A stretch of DNA of 47,746 nt from Pseudomonas endophytica (GCF_001411475.1 NZ_LLWH01000124.1:1-47746), one strand, 5' to 3'; counted from the first letter of the stretch, positions 33,934 to 44,575 are shown. Translations and numbers: made by a program. The notes: generated by a model from the letters alone, not told the origin.

Positions 33934-34491
33934 TTATACGGCCATCAGGTCCGCTTCTTTAGCCTTGGTAGCCGTATCAATATCTGCTTCGGCCTTATCG
34001 GTCAGCTTCTGAATATCAGCGGCGGCACGACGCTCTTCGTCTTCGCTGATTTCTTTATCTTTAACCAGCTTTTTCAGCTCGCTCAACGCATCGCGACGAA
34101 TGTTGCGAACGGCAACACGAGCATCTTCAGCGGCGCTACGCGCTTGCTTGGTGAAACCTTTACGGGTTTCTTCAGTCAAGGCTGGCATGGAGATCAGCAG
34201 CAGTTCACCCAAGTTCGTCGGGTTAAGGTTCAGACCTGCGCTTTGAATAGCCTTATCAACAGCCGCCAACATGTTGCGCTCAAAGGCCACAACCTGCAGG
34301 GTACGGGAATCTTTGACGGTGACGTTGGCTACGCCGCTCAGTGGGGTGTCTGCGCCGTAGTAAGGCACCATTACGCTGCCCAGAATGCTTGGGTGCGCTT
34401 TACCTGTGCGGATCTGGCCAAATGCATGAGCCAATGATTCCAGCGACTTTTGCATGCGCGTTTGAGCGTCTTTTTTGATTTCGTTGATCAT
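33934..34491 (-). CDS. frr: Ribosome recycling factor
   Basis: Splits post-termination ribosomes together with EF-G. It has 185 residues: domain I is a three-helix bundle and domain II the small beta-sandwich (about 30-105), with characteristic [10 protein letters not shown] near 27-36 and the conserved [14 protein letters not shown]-terminal helix. Its start overlaps the pyrH stop as ATGA. Confidence 0.97.
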   Translation of the reverse strand: MINEIKKDAQTRMQKSLESLAHAFGQIRTGKAHPSILGSVMVPYYGADTPLSGVANVTVKDSRTLQVVAFERNMLAAVDKAIQSAGLNLNPTNLGELLLISMPALTEETRKGFTKQARSAAEDARVAVRNIRRDALSELKKLVKDKEISEDEERRAAADIQKLTDKAEADIDTATKAKEADLMAV

Positions 34492-35231
34492 TGTTGAACT
34501 TCCTCGATCAGAGTTCCTTCAGCGCCGCCGTGGACAATATTTAGCAGGGCGCCGGGCTTGTTCATATTAAACACACGCAATGGCATTTTATGGTCACGGC
34601 ACAGACAGATAGCCGTAAGGTCCATAACCCCCAGTTTGCGATCCAGTACTTCATCGTAAGTCAGATGATCGAACTTCTCTGCATGCGGGTCTTTAAATGG
34701 ATCTGCGGTGTATACACCGTCAACCTTAGTTGCTTTGAGCACTACATCAGCGTCGATTTCAATAGCACGTAAGCAAGCAGCCGAATCCGTTGTGAAGAAA
34801 GGATTGCCGGTACCCGCAGCGAAAATCACCACATCTTTAGCGTTCAAGTGACGCATAGCCTTGCGACGATCATAGTGATCAGTCACGCCAACCATTGAAA
34901 TAGCCGACATGACGATGGCAGAGATATTCGCACGTTCCAGCGCGTCGCGCATGGCCAAGGCGTTCATTACAGTTGCCAACATGCCCATGTGGTCGCCAGT
35001 AACACGATCCATACCGGCCGCACTTAGCGCAGCACCACGGAACAGGTTGCCACCACCAATCACCAAACCTACTTGAACGCCGATGCCGACCAATTGGCCC
35101 ACTTCCAGCGCCATACGGTCGAGTACCTTGGGGTCGATCCCGAACTCTTCAGAGCCCATCAGGGCTTCGCCGCTTAGCTTGAGTAGGATGCGTTTATAGC
35201 GAGTTTGATAACCAGCGCCCTGCTGAGCCAT
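34488..35231 (-). CDS. pyrH: UMP kinase
   Basis: Hexameric amino acid kinase-fold enzyme phosphorylating UMP to UDP; typically inhibited by UTP and activated by GTP. It has 247 residues with the phosphate-binding [10 protein letters not shown] (17-26), the GGGNLFRG motif and [13 protein letters not shown] in the ATP site. The order rpsB-tsf-pyrH-frr is conserved across bacteria. Confidence 0.97.
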   Translation of the reverse strand: MAQQGAGYQTRYKRILLKLSGEALMGSEEFGIDPKVLDRMALEVGQLVGIGVQVGLVIGGGNLFRGAALSAAGMDRVTGDHMGMLATVMNALAMRDALERANISAIVMSAISMVGVTDHYDRRKAMRHLNAKDVVIFAAGTGNPFFTTDSAACLRAIEIDADVVLKATKVDGVYTADPFKDPHAEKFDHLTYDEVLDRKLGVMDLTAICLCRDHKMPLRVFNMNKPGALLNIVHGGAEGTLIEEVQQ

Positions 35232-35380
35232 TACGAATCTCTCCTGCCGCGTTTTTGAAAAAATCTGTGCGAAGCTACGTTCAGCCCGCGCTTACTCTAG
35301 CGTGGCGCTGCACAGCAGCACCATCGGAACACGACTTTATCAATCGGTTCCGCAAGAAAAGGGAAAACCCTCTCCCATTT

Positions 35381-35415
35381 GAAAAGAGGCTGCGCGCGTG
35401 AGCGGGCAGCCTCTT
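35381..35415 (-). terminator. tsf terminator
   Basis: AAGAGGCTGC pairs with GCAGCCTCTT across a GC-rich loop and runs into TTTTC, downstream of tsf and upstream of pyrH on the minus strand. Confidence 0.82.
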
Positions 35416-35438
35416 CGGGTCGACAGTGTAAAACCGTC

Positions 35439-36308
35439 TTATTGCTTAGCTGCAGCCAGTTGAGCAGCAACTTCTTCAGCGAAGTTGTCGACTGGCTTCT
35501 CGATGCCTTCACCTACTTTGAAGTAAGTGAAGGAAACGATTTCAGCGCCGGCTTTCTTGGCCAGTTCGCCAACCTTGATTTCAGGGTTTTTAACGAACGC
35601 TTGCTCAACCAAGCTAGCTTCAGCCAGGAACTTGCTGATACGGCCTTTAACCATGTTTTCAACGATGTTTTCTGGCTTGCCTTTGATTTTCTCTTCGTTG
35701 AGGCTCAGGAACACGGCTTTTTCGCGTTCGATTGCTTCAGCAGAAACTTCGCTTGGCAGCAGGAATTCAGGGTTGCTTGCAGCTACGTGCATAGCGATGT
35801 CTTTGGCCAGCTCAGCGTTACCGCCTTTCAGAGCAACCACAACACCGATTTTGTTGCCGTGTAGGTAAGCGTCTACAACGTCACCTTCAACACGCACCAG
35901 ACGGCGAATGTTCACGTTCTCGCCTACTTTAGCAACCAGTGCTTCACGCGCTGGCTCTTGAGCAGCGATCAGCGGAGCTGCGTCGGTCAGCTTCTCTGCG
36001 AACGCTTTATCAATGCTGGCAGCAACGAAGTTTTTGAAGTCGTCTTGCAGAGCCAGGAAGTCGGTTTGCGAGTTAACTTCAAGGATAACGGCAGACTTGT
36101 TATCGTCAGCAACTTTAACCGCGATAGCGCCTTCAGCAGCAACGTTACCTGCTTTTTTGGCAGCCTTGATAGCGCCCGAAGCACGCATATCGTCAATGGC
36201 TTTTTCGATGTCGCCGCCAGCCTTGGTCAAGGCTTTCTTGCAATCCATCATGCCTTCGCCAGTACGCTCACGCAGTTCTTTAACCAACGCTGCAGTAATC
36301 TCTGCCAT
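35439..36308 (-). CDS. tsf: Translation elongation factor Ts
   Basis: Nucleotide exchange factor that regenerates EF-Tu-GTP. It has 289 residues: a UBA-like N-terminal domain (VKELRERTGEGMMDCKKAL), then the core with the EF-Tu-contact TDFLALQDDF sequence, and a long dimerisation/C-terminal part. The ATG at 36308 (MAEITAALV) has AGAGGA upstream and is the universal start; eleven more codons are open upstream but unsupported. Confidence 0.98.
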   Translation of the reverse strand: MAEITAALVKELRERTGEGMMDCKKALTKAGGDIEKAIDDMRASGAIKAAKKAGNVAAEGAIAVKVADDNKSAVILEVNSQTDFLALQDDFKNFVAASIDKAFAEKLTDAAPLIAAQEPAREALVAKVGENVNIRRLVRVEGDVVDAYLHGNKIGVVVALKGGNAELAKDIAMHVAASNPEFLLPSEVSAEAIEREKAVFLSLNEEKIKGKPENIVENMVKGRISKFLAEASLVEQAFVKNPEIKVGELAKKAGAEIVSFTYFKVGEGIEKPVDNFAEEVAAQLAAAKQ

Positions 36309-36457
36309 TTCAAAAATCCTCTTGGATAGGTTTTCAACCATTCCACCCGACCGAACGGGCGTTCAATTCGTATGAAGCCTGCCTCGATACTCCCTGTCAG
36401 CCGCAATCTGATACAGCAATGACGGGAGCATGTCCAACAAATGGATTTCGAGGTGGC

Positions 36458-36482
36458 AAAAAGGGGGCCAAGCCCCCTTTTT
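36458..36482. terminator. rpsB-tsf intergenic terminator/attenuator
   Basis: AAAAAGGGGGC and GCCCCCTTTTT form a near-perfect stem 31 bp after the rpsB stop. It probably lowers tsf expression relative to rpsB, as partial terminators do in many bacteria. Confidence 0.85.
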
Positions 36483-36513
36483 GCGCACTGAGTAAACGCT
36501 AGGCGTTAGTTAC

Positions 36514-37257
36514 TCAGCCTTCAACTACCGCTGCAGCTGGAGCTTCTTCGACGAAAACGTCGGTGCCGCCAGCAACGTGGTTGCGACCACGGATAACAGC
36601 ATCAGCCATCGCACCCATGTACAGCTGGATAGCGCGGATTGCGTCATCGTTGCCTGGGATGATGTAGTCAACGCCTTCTGGGCTGCTGTTGGTGTCGACA
36701 ACGCCGATTACCGGGATGCCCAACTTGTTAGCTTCGGTGATCGCGATGCGCTCGTGGTCAACGTCGATAACGAACAGAGCGTCTGGCAGACCGCCCATGT
36801 CTTTGATACCACCCAGGCTACGATCCAGCTTTTCCAGATCGCGAGTGCGCATCAGCGCCTCTTTCTTGGTCAGCTTAGCGAAAGTACCGTCTTCTGCTTG
36901 GATTTCAAGATCACGCAGACGCTTGATGGAAGCACGGATGGTTTTGAAGTTGGTGAGCATGCCGCCCAACCAGCGGTGATCCACGTACGGCGAACCGCAA
37001 CGTGCTGCTTCTTCAGCAACGATCTTGCCAGCGGAACGCTTGGTGCCGACGAACAGAATCTTGTTTTTGCCCTGGGCCAGACGCTCTACGAAAGTCAGAG
37101 CTTCGTTGAACATTGGCAGGGTTTTTTCAAGGTTGATGATGTGGATCTTGTTACGCGCGCCAAAGATGTATTTACCCATCTTTGGATTCCAGTAACGGGT
37201 TTGGTGACCGAAGTGCACACCGGCCTTCAGCATATCGCGCATGTTGACTTGGGACAT
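36514..37257 (-). CDS. rpsB: 30S ribosomal protein S2
   Basis: Small-subunit protein binding near the 30S neck. It has 247 residues with the [14 protein letters not shown]-terminus (about 16-28), the [11 protein letters not shown] motif and the late [17 protein letters not shown] segment. AAGGAA lies six bases before the ATG. A long structured leader precedes it (37258-37389), the expected site of S2 autoregulation. Confidence 0.98.
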   Translation of the reverse strand: MSQVNMRDMLKAGVHFGHQTRYWNPKMGKYIFGARNKIHIINLEKTLPMFNEALTFVERLAQGKNKILFVGTKRSAGKIVAEEAARCGSPYVDHRWLGGMLTNFKTIRASIKRLRDLEIQAEDGTFAKLTKKEALMRTRDLEKLDRSLGGIKDMGGLPDALFVIDVDHERIAITEANKLGIPVIGVVDTNSSPEGVDYIIPGNDDAIRAIQLYMGAMADAVIRGRNHVAGGTDVFVEEAPAAAVVEG

Positions 37258-37389
37258 GGTAGTTCCTTAATAAGTCGGGTTAGGCCTCCACGTATCCCAA
37301 CGACCAACCAGCAGCTTCAAGCTGAAGGCACCCAGGTCATCGTGTCGATACGTGTGTGGGTTTGTGCTCTGCGGGCTATACCCGCAAAG
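37258..37389 (-). promoter_or_regulatory. Structured rpsB leader (S2 autoregulatory 5' UTR)
   Basis: About 130 untranslated nucleotides from the predicted start to the rpsB ATG. They contain a GCGGG-TATAG-CCCGC hairpin and the GGGATACGTGGAGGCCTAAC segment, which closely resembles the conserved enterobacterial rpsB leader (GTGGAGGCATAACCCC). In E. coli S2 represses rpsB-tsf translation through this region. Confidence 0.65.
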
Positions 37390-37395
37390 CGGCGC

Positions 37396-37403
37396 ATTTT
37401 ATA
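37396..37403 (-). promoter_or_regulatory. rpsB -10 box
   Basis: TATAAAAT on the minus strand, about 140 bp before the rpsB start codon. The -35 is poorly matched (TTCGTT at 17 bp). Confidence 0.6.
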
Positions 37404-37750
37404 CCACAAGGTGCTTTAAAAACGAAGCGCGAATTCAAGTTTTATTGCTAAGTCGCTGTAGCACAAGGGTTTGCGCCCTACCCCGAGGTTCAAACCCAAC
37501 ACTCACGCTATATATCAACACCCTGAGCGAGCTTACTCGCGATTTTTTAGTTTGCCGGTGGGTCGGCGTACATATCCATTAACTGCGCAACGGCTTTTAC
37601 GGGTTACGTTGCGCTCTGGTGATCCTCGCTCAGGCCTGCCGAAGGGGCGGGAAGATCAAAAGTAAAAGCTTTATGACGGTGTGTAGCTGAAATGTCTCGT
37701 CACACACCTGCAATCCTGATGATGAGCGCTAACGCGCGAAGAGAGCCTGT
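37404..37750. other. Divergent rpsB-map spacer with decayed repeats
   Basis: No coding sequence was found. It holds a fragment of a CGAGC-TTACTCGCGAT repeat (37525-37542), a copy of the Pseudomonas 'ACATATCC' repeat (about 37562-37625) with palindrome GCGCAACG / CGTTGCGC, a REP-like CCTGCCGAAGG remnant (37634-37644), and a GGTGTGT/ACACACC hairpin (37678-37708). The map promoter should also lie here but is not clear. Confidence 0.6.
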
Positions 37751-38533
37751 ATGACCGTCACCCTCAAAACGCCCGAGGACATCGCAAAAATGCGTGTCGC
37801 CGGCAAACTGGCCGCCGACGTACTGGAAATGATCGCCGAGCACGTTAAACCTGGCATCACTACTGAAGAATTGGACCGTATTTGCCATGACTACATCGTC
37901 AATGTGCAACAGGCCATTCCTGCACCACTCAATTACAAAGGTTTCCCCAAGTCGATCTGTACCTCGATCAACCACGTGGTTTGCCACGGTATTCCAGGTG
38001 ACAAGGCACTGAAAGAGGGTGACACCCTCAACATTGACATCACCGTAATTAAAGACGGCTATCACGGCGATACCAGCCGCATGTTCCACGTCGGCAAAGT
38101 TCCGGTCTGGGCTGAACGCCTGTCGCAAGTGACTCAGGAATGCATGTACAAAGCCATCGAACTGGTTAAACCTGGCTGCCGCCTAGGCGATATCGGCGAG
38201 GTGATTCAGAAGCACGCCGAAAAAAACGGTTTCTCTGTGGTTCGCGAGTTCTGCGGTCACGGTATTGGCAAGGTGTTCCACGAAGAGCCACAAATCTTGC
38301 ACTACGGGCGCGCAGGCACCGGCATGGAGCTCAAGGCCGGTATGACCTTCACCATCGAACCGATGATCAACCAAGGTAAGGCCGACACGAAAGTGCTGGG
38401 CGATGGTTGGACGGCTATCACCAAGGATCGCAAGCTGTCAGCCCAATGGGAACACACCCTGCTAGTGACTGACACCGGCTATGAGATCTTCACCCTGCGC
38501 AGCGATGACACCATCCCGCGCGTTTCGGCCTGA
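37751..38533 (+). CDS. map: Methionine aminopeptidase, type I
   Basis: Removes the initiator methionine from nascent proteins. The 260-residue pita-bread fold has five metal ligands Asp96, Asp107, His170, Glu203 and Glu234, and catalytic His79 (NHVVCHG). AGAGAGCC lies upstream of the ATG. It is divergent from rpsB, a conserved arrangement. Confidence 0.98.
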   Translation: MTVTLKTPEDIAKMRVAGKLAADVLEMIAEHVKPGITTEELDRICHDYIVNVQQAIPAPLNYKGFPKSICTSINHVVCHGIPGDKALKEGDTLNIDITVIKDGYHGDTSRMFHVGKVPVWAERLSQVTQECMYKAIELVKPGCRLGDIGEVIQKHAEKNGFSVVREFCGHGIGKVFHEEPQILHYGRAGTGMELKAGMTFTIEPMINQGKADTKVLGDGWTAITKDRKLSAQWEHTLLVTDTGYEIFTLRSDDTIPRVSA

Positions 38534-38590
38534 TAGTTGCTTCTTCTAGCGACTCACTAGAAACAAACCCGACAACAGGAATGCCAAACG

Positions 38591-41293
38591 ATGCCGCAGG
38601 TGGATCCCGAACTTTTTGACCGCGGCCAGTTCCAGGCCGAACTGGCTTTAAAGGCAAGTCCGATTGCCGCTTTCAAAAAGGCGCTCCGCCAGGCAAGAGA
38701 GGTACTCGACGAACGCTTTCGTAAAGGCCGCGATATTCGCCGCCTGATCGAAGACCGCGCTTGGTTCGTCGATAACATCCTGCAACAAGCATGGGACCAG
38801 TTCAGCTGGAGCGACCAGGCCGATATTGCCTTGGTCGCGGTGGGCGGTTACGGGCGGGGCGAACTGCACCCCTACTCCGACATCGACTTGTTAATCCTGC
38901 TCGACAACGCTGATCACGAGATTTTTCGCGATTCAATCGAACGGTTTCTGACACTGCTTTGGGACATTGGCCTTGAAGTTGGCCAGAGCGTTCGCTCTAT
39001 TGAGGAATGCGCAGAGCAAGCCCGCGCTGACCTGACCGTCATTACCAATCTGATAGAAAGCCGTACCATTGCTGGCCCCGAGCGTTTGCGACAACGCATG
39101 CTGGAGGTCACCAGTACCGAACACATGTGGCCCAGCAAGGAGTTCTTTCTGGCCAAGCGTGCCGAGCAAAAAGCTCGGCACCACAAGTACAACGACACCG
39201 AGTACAACCTAGAACCCAACGTCAAAGGCTCACCCGGCGGCCTACGCGATATCCAAACTATTTTGTGGGTAGCGCGTCGCCAGTACGGCACCTTGAATTT
39301 GCGCGCGCTGGCCGGTGAAGGGTTCCTCGTCGAAAGCGAACACAGCCTGCTGTCTTCCAGCCAAGAGTTCCTGTGGAAGGTGCGCTACGCCTTACATATG
39401 CTCGCCGGGCGCGCTGAAGACCGCCTCCTGTTTGATCATCAACGCAGCATTGCCGAACTACTCGGTTTTACCGGCGAAGACACCAAACAGATCATTGAAA
39501 ACTTCATGCAACAGTACTACCGGGTAGTCATGAGCATTGCTCAGCTCAGCGACCTCATCATCCAACACTTTGAAGAAGTGATTCTGGCCCCGGAAGACGA
39601 AGCGCCACCGACACCGATCAACTCGCGCTTTCAACTGCATGACGGCTATATAGAAGCCACCTGCAACAATGTGTTTAAACGCACACCGTTTGCCATGCTC
39701 GAAATCTTCCTGTTAATGGCTCAGCACCCCGAAATCAAAGGCGTGCGCGCTGATACTATCCGACTGCTGCGTGAGCACCGATACCTGATCGACGACGAAT
39801 TTCGCAACGACATTCGTAATACCAGCCTGTTTATCGAGCTGTTCAAATGCAAAATCGGTATTCATCGCAACCTGCGCCGGATGAACCGCTACGGCATCCT
39901 AGGGCGTTACCTGCCCGAGTTCGGCTTTATCGTCGGGCAGATGCAGCACGACCTGTTTCACATTTATACCGTCGATGCGCACACCCTGAACCTAATCAAG
40001 CATCTGCGTAAATTGCAGTACACCCAAGTTTCAGAGAAATTCCCGCTGGCCAGCAAGCTGATGGCCAAGCTGCCCAAGCCGGAACTCATTTATCTAGCAG
40101 GGCTGTACCACGACATTGGCAAAGGCCGTCACGGCGATCACTCCGAGATTGGCGCAGTGGACGCAGAAACGTTCTGCATCCGCCACCACCTTCCCGCTTG
40201 GGATACGCGGCTGATCGTGTGGCTGGTACAAAACCATCTGGTGATGTCGACCACCGCCCAGCGCAAAGACCTGTCCGATCCGCAAGTGATCCATGACTTT
40301 GCTCAGACCGTGGTCGATGAAACCCACCTCGACTATTTATATGTACTGACCGTGGCCGATATTAACGCCACCAACCCGACGTTATGGAACTCATGGCGTG
40401 CCAGTCTGTTGCGCCAGCTGTACACCGAAACCAAGCGCGCTTTGCGTCGCGGCTTAGAAAACCCGGTGGATCGCGAAGAACAGATTCGCCAGACTCAACG
40501 TGCCGCGTTAGACATCCTGGTGCGCAACGGCAACGATCAAGACGATGTGGAACAGCTGTGGTCGCAGTTGGGTGACGACTACTTCCTACGCCACACATCT
40601 GCCGATGTGGCCCTGCACACCGAAGCCATCTTGCAACAACCGGCCGATGGCGGCCCGCTGGTACTAATCAAAGAAACCACCCAGCGTGAGTTCGAGGGCG
40701 GCACTCAGATTTTCATCTATGCCCCCGACCAGCACGACTTCTTCGCCGTGACCGTGGCGGCCATGGACCAGCTCAACCTCAACATCCATGACGCACGCAT
40801 TATTACCTCCAGCAGCCAGTTCACCCTCGACACCTACATCGTGCTCGACAACGACGGCGACTCGATCGGCAACAACCCGCAACGCATCGAAAAGATCCGC
40901 AAAGGGCTGACCGAAGCCCTGCGCAATCCAGACGACTACCCCAACATCATCCAGCGCCGAGTGCCGCGCCAGCTCAAGCATTTTGCTTTCCCGCCGCAGG
41001 TAACGATTCACAACGACGCACAACGCCCGGTCACCGTGCTGGAGCTCAGCGCCCCTGATCGGCCGGGGTTGCTAGCACGCATTGGGATGATTTTTTTGGA
41101 GTTTGATCTGTCGTTGCAAAACGCCAAGATCGCCACCCTCGGCGAGCGCGTCGAAGACGTTTTTTTCATCACCGACGAAAACAATCAGCCCCTGTCTGAT
41201 CCACAACTGTGCATACGTTTGCAAGAAGCCATCGTGGAGCAACTAACGGTCAACAAAGACTCAACCCCAGAACCCTGGCGCCTGAGCATCTAG
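38591..41293 (+). CDS. glnD: Bifunctional [PII] uridylyltransferase / uridylyl-removing enzyme
   Basis: Primary nitrogen sensor that uridylylates PII proteins under nitrogen limitation and removes UMP when glutamine is high. It has 900 residues: nucleotidyltransferase domain with [17 protein letters not shown] (85-101; Asp97, Asp99), helical linker domain, HD hydrolase domain with His507-Asp508 ([14 protein letters not shown]), and two ACT domains (about 700-775 and 812-885; the second starts [15 protein letters not shown]) that sense glutamine. All parts are intact. It follows map by 57 bp and precedes dapC by 23 bp. Confidence 0.98.
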   Translation: MPQVDPELFDRGQFQAELALKASPIAAFKKALRQAREVLDERFRKGRDIRRLIEDRAWFVDNILQQAWDQFSWSDQADIALVAVGGYGRGELHPYSDIDLLILLDNADHEIFRDSIERFLTLLWDIGLEVGQSVRSIEECAEQARADLTVITNLIESRTIAGPERLRQRMLEVTSTEHMWPSKEFFLAKRAEQKARHHKYNDTEYNLEPNVKGSPGGLRDIQTILWVARRQYGTLNLRALAGEGFLVESEHSLLSSSQEFLWKVRYALHMLAGRAEDRLLFDHQRSIAELLGFTGEDTKQIIENFMQQYYRVVMSIAQLSDLIIQHFEEVILAPEDEAPPTPINSRFQLHDGYIEATCNNVFKRTPFAMLEIFLLMAQHPEIKGVRADTIRLLREHRYLIDDEFRNDIRNTSLFIELFKCKIGIHRNLRRMNRYGILGRYLPEFGFIVGQMQHDLFHIYTVDAHTLNLIKHLRKLQYTQVSEKFPLASKLMAKLPKPELIYLAGLYHDIGKGRHGDHSEIGAVDAETFCIRHHLPAWDTRLIVWLVQNHLVMSTTAQRKDLSDPQVIHDFAQTVVDETHLDYLYVLTVADINATNPTLWNSWRASLLRQLYTETKRALRRGLENPVDREEQIRQTQRAALDILVRNGNDQDDVEQLWSQLGDDYFLRHTSADVALHTEAILQQPADGGPLVLIKETTQREFEGGTQIFIYAPDQHDFFAVTVAAMDQLNLNIHDARIITSSSQFTLDTYIVLDNDGDSIGNNPQRIEKIRKGLTEALRNPDDYPNIIQRRVPRQLKHFAFPPQVTIHNDAQRPVTVLELSAPDRPGLLARIGMIFLEFDLSLQNAKIATLGERVEDVFFITDENNQPLSDPQLCIRLQEAIVEQLTVNKDSTPEPWRLSI

Positions 41294-41316
41294 CCGCCGA
41301 GTGAGATCCGCACCCA

Positions 41317-42516
41317 ATGAACAACGCTCTAAATCAGTTGCAACCTTACCCGTTCGAAAAACTGCGCGCCCTGCTGGGTAGCGTGCAACCTAACGCCGAC
41401 AAACGCCCAATTGCCTTGTCGATTGGCGAACCGAAACACCGCTCGCCGGACTTCGTGGCCAAAGCGTTGGCAGATAACCTTGATCAAATGGCGGTTTACC
41501 CGACCACTCTGGGCCTGCCAGCCCTGCGCGAAGCGATTGCTGGCTGGGCTGAGCGCCGCTTCAAGGTGCCGGCTGGCTGGCTCGATCCTGCGCGCAACAT
41601 CTTGCCCGTCAACGGGACCCGTGAAGCGCTGTTTGCCTTCACCCAAACCGTGGTTAATCGGGGCGAAGATGCGCTGGTAGTAAGCCCGAACCCGTTCTAC
41701 CAGATCTACGAAGGGGCCGCGTTTTTGGCCGGCGCCAAACCGCATTACCTGCCGTGCCTGGCCGAACAGGGTTTCAACCCGGACTTCGACGCTGTTTCAA
41801 GCGAAACCTGGAAGCGCTGCCAGATTCTGTTTCTGTGCTCACCGGGCAACCCAACCGGTGCACTGATCCCACTAGAAACGCTGAAAAAACTCATCGCCCT
41901 AGCGGATGAGTACGACTTCGTCATCGCGGCGGACGAGTGCTACAGCGAGCTGTACTTCGATGAGCAAACGCCACCCGCTGGTTTGCTCAGTGCCTGTGCG
42001 GCGTTGGGCCGTCAAGACTTCAAGCGTTGCGTGGTGTTCCATAGCCTGTCCAAGCGCTCCAACTTGCCGGGGCTGCGCTCAGGTTTTGTGGCCGGTGATG
42101 CCGATATCCTCAAAGCTTTCTTGCTGTACCGCACTTACCACGGCTGCGCCATGCCGGTGCAAACCCAACTGGCGAGCATCGCGGCTTGGAACGACGAAGA
42201 CCATGTTCGTGCCAACCGCGACCTGTACCGCGCCAAATTCGATGCCGTGCTGGAGGTTCTAACCCCGGTGCTGGATGTGCAGCGCCCGGATGGCGGCTTT
42301 TATCTGTGGGCGAACGTACAAGGTGATGACGCTGAGTTCTCCCGCGACCTGTTCGCTGAAGAACACGTCACCGTGGTTCCGGGTTCTTACCTGTCGCGCG
42401 ACGTAGACGGCTTTAACCCAGGCGCTGGGCGCGTGCGCATGGCCTTGGTCGCCCCCTTAGCCGAATGCGTAGAAGCCGCCGAGCGGATTCGCGACTTCAT
42501 CCAACGCCGCTGCTAA
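41317..42516 (+). CDS. dapC: N-succinyldiaminopimelate aminotransferase
   Basis: Class I/II PLP-dependent aminotransferase making N-succinyl-LL-diaminopimelate, the step after DapD in lysine and peptidoglycan precursor synthesis. It has 399 residues with the cofactor lysine Lys246 in SLSKRSNLPGLRSG, the CSPGNPTGA motif and the NGTREALF phosphate-site segment. The close link to glnD is conserved in Pseudomonas. ArgD can share this role, but the sequence and length fit DapC. Confidence 0.93.
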   Translation: MNNALNQLQPYPFEKLRALLGSVQPNADKRPIALSIGEPKHRSPDFVAKALADNLDQMAVYPTTLGLPALREAIAGWAERRFKVPAGWLDPARNILPVNGTREALFAFTQTVVNRGEDALVVSPNPFYQIYEGAAFLAGAKPHYLPCLAEQGFNPDFDAVSSETWKRCQILFLCSPGNPTGALIPLETLKKLIALADEYDFVIAADECYSELYFDEQTPPAGLLSACAALGRQDFKRCVVFHSLSKRSNLPGLRSGFVAGDADILKAFLLYRTYHGCAMPVQTQLASIAAWNDEDHVRANRDLYRAKFDAVLEVLTPVLDVQRPDGGFYLWANVQGDDAEFSRDLFAEEHVTVVPGSYLSRDVDGFNPGAGRVRMALVAPLAECVEAAERIRDFIQRRC

Positions 42517-42524
42517 CCCCTTCT

Positions 42525-42595
42525 CTGTGGCGAGCTTGCTCGCGATCTTTTGACCGCTAAAGTCAAAAGATCGCAGCCTGCCGCAGCTTCTACAG
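42525..42595. repeat. REP-type palindrome between convergent dapC and antiporter genes
   Basis: GCGATCTTTTGAC and GTCAAAAGATCGC (13 bp) form a perfect hairpin around CGCTAAA. Left of it lies GTGGCGAGCTTGCTCGC; right of it lies the REP core GCAGCCTGCCGCAGCTTCTACAG. It may also serve as the terminator for both converging genes. Confidence 0.88.
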
Positions 42596-42613
42596 CAAGT
42601 CAGTGTTTGCGGT

Positions 42614-44263
42614 TTATTTCACCGCCCCCAAATTCGCTTCGCTCAAGTCCAGATCACGCAGAATTTCACTGAGCACGTCATCGCCAATCTCATGATGGCG
42701 ACGCAGGCTGTACAGCTCCAATCGCTGCGCCCTGAGCGCCTTGATCCGCAAACGACTTTCCAGCGCATCCATTTGCGAGGCCAATGCTTGCGCCTCCTCG
42801 GAGTCATTGAACACTTCGAGCTGATGCCTGTACTCAGACATGATTCTGGCCTTCAACTCAGCCGCCAATGCCGCTTGAGCCGCATCTTGCGGGCTGTCTG
42901 TAGGCTCAACCACCTCTTCTGCTTCCAGCGCATGAATCGCCGCTTCAGCCGTGCGTCGCCATGCTTCTTTAACTTCTTTACGCATGGCGTCGTCTGGGGT
43001 TTTCTCTATGCCGCGCAACAGCAATGGTAAGCCGATACAGGCCGCGACCAACGACAACAAAATCACCCCAGCGGCAATAAAGATCAGCAAATCGCGCTCA
43101 GGAAAATCAACGCCCTTGCTCATCAACAAAGGCACCGACATCACACCGGCCAGCGTCACCGCCCCGCGCACGCCGCCGACCGTCAATAGCCCGCACGAGC
43201 GAGCCGTCGGTAGCAGAGCCAGCTCGCCCTTGCCCCGCCAGCGGCGCAGCAACGCAAATAAACGCCAAATGCTTTGCACCCAGATAAAACGCAACGCCAC
43301 CAGCACCAGAAAGATCGCGATCACATCCAGGCAGCGATAAAACAAGGTTGGCCACAGGGTCGTTTCGTGGCTGACAACCGCCTTTATGATGTCTGGCAGT
43401 TGCAGGCCCAATAACAAGAAGATCAGGCCATTAAACGCAAACTCCAACAGCCCCCACACGCTGCGATTGAGCAGACGGGTGCTGGTTTGACGCGGCAACA
43501 GATCAAGCCAGCTTTGCATCATCCCCGCCGCCACCGCCGACAAAATGCCCGAAGCGCCCAGGCGCTCTGCCAAGACATAAGCGGCAAACGGTAGCAACAA
43601 CATAAATACCACGTGGGTGGCCGGGTCATCCCAACCGCGACCAATCATCCAAGCACGCATGCGCCCGACCAGCCAGCTCAAGACCACACCTGTGGCTAAG
43701 CCACCGCAAGCCACCAGCACAAACGTCACGCTGGCATCAGTCAGCGAAAAAAAGCCGGTGATCGCCGCCACCAAGGCAAATTTGAAGGTCACCAAACCCG
43801 ATGCGTCGTTCATTAACGCTTCGCCCTGAAGCATATGCATCAGTGGAGCTGGCAGGCGGTCCTGTGAAATGGCCGATACGGCCACCGCGTCAGTGGGTGA
43901 CAGCACTGCGGCCAAGGCGAATGCCACAGGCAACGGAATGGTCGGCATAAGCCAGTGAATGAAGTAACCCGCACCCACCACGGTAAACAACACCAAGCCG
44001 ACGGCCAGGGTCAGAATCGGCCCCCGCAACTGCCAGAGTTGACGCTTGGGCATCCGCCAGCCATCCGAGAACAATAGAGGCGGCAAGAACAGGAACAAAA
44101 ACAGCTCCGGGTCCAGCGCAACGTGCAAACCCAGGGTCGGCCACGCCAACACGGCACCGGCAGCGATTTGCACCAACGGCAGAGGTAAAGGGATCACACG
44201 CCCTAATAAACGCGAGACTCCTACTAACATCAGCAAGATGAGTACGGTGTAGGCGGTTTGCAT
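42614..44263 (-). CDS. Na+/H+ antiporter, CPA1 (NhaP-like) family
   Basis: Inner-membrane cation/proton antiporter. It has 549 residues: about twelve hydrophobic helices to residue 410, then a charged C-terminal cytoplasmic part (about 425-549) rich in alpha helix. The ion-binding helix shows SPTDAVAVS (Asp125) and the CPA1 ND motif is Asn152-Asp153 in EALMNDASGL, which marks electroneutral exchange. The substrate (Na+ or K+) cannot be told. It is a lone gene between dapC and yffB, as in other Pseudomonas. Confidence 0.9.
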   Translation of the reverse strand: MQTAYTVLILLMLVGVSRLLGRVIPLPLPLVQIAAGAVLAWPTLGLHVALDPELFLFLFLPPLLFSDGWRMPKRQLWQLRGPILTLAVGLVLFTVVGAGYFIHWLMPTIPLPVAFALAAVLSPTDAVAVSAISQDRLPAPLMHMLQGEALMNDASGLVTFKFALVAAITGFFSLTDASVTFVLVACGGLATGVVLSWLVGRMRAWMIGRGWDDPATHVVFMLLLPFAAYVLAERLGASGILSAVAAGMMQSWLDLLPRQTSTRLLNRSVWGLLEFAFNGLIFLLLGLQLPDIIKAVVSHETTLWPTLFYRCLDVIAIFLVLVALRFIWVQSIWRLFALLRRWRGKGELALLPTARSCGLLTVGGVRGAVTLAGVMSVPLLMSKGVDFPERDLLIFIAAGVILLSLVAACIGLPLLLRGIEKTPDDAMRKEVKEAWRRTAEAAIHALEAEEVVEPTDSPQDAAQAALAAELKARIMSEYRHQLEVFNDSEEAQALASQMDALESRLRIKALRAQRLELYSLRRHHEIGDDVLSEILRDLDLSEANLGAVK

Positions 44264-44575
44264 ATCTACAGAATTCCCAAACGATCAGCTTTGGCTAACA
44301 GCAATGATTCAAACACAGCGCGAGACTCAGTACGAAACGTTTTCAACGCCACGTTAGCGATATGTACATACATTTCCTACAGTGCTTGGTTAGAGCTTCT
44401 GACTAAGCCTCATAGTAGCTTCAAACGTCTAAAGCACAGCTTGAACCTAAGTCGTACGACGATTACATGTCACAAGAAGCTGCCAAGGTTACAGGCAGCC
44501 TGCGCTCAAGCGCTTCGCCCGTGGCATAATCTGCCACCGCTTATTTCCATGTATCCCCAAAGGAAGGGCAATTCA
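44264..44575. other. 312-bp gene-free divergent spacer before yffB
   Basis: Between the divergent antiporter and yffB starts. Apart from a palindromic -10-like element (44521-44537) and the yffB ribosome-binding site AGGAAGGG (44561-44568), I see no gene or repeat. A frame open through here belongs to the upstream extension of yffB and lacks start support. Confidence 0.6.
44521..44537 (+). promoter_or_regulatory. Palindromic -10 element of yffB-dapD
   Basis: GTGGCA-TAATC-TGCCAC is a perfect 6-bp inverted repeat. CATAAT inside it (44525-44530) is a good -10 hexamer, 46 bp before the yffB start. Confidence 0.45.

Noticed and set aside
37480..37500. GGTTCAAACCC resembling a tRNA T-arm
   Set aside because: No matching T-stem pairing, anticodon arm or acceptor stem could be built around it.
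44258..44575. N-terminal extension of yffB by 106 codons
   Set aside because: Runs through the promoter region, has no ribosome-binding site, and the GTG at 44576 with AGGAAGGG fits the family length.
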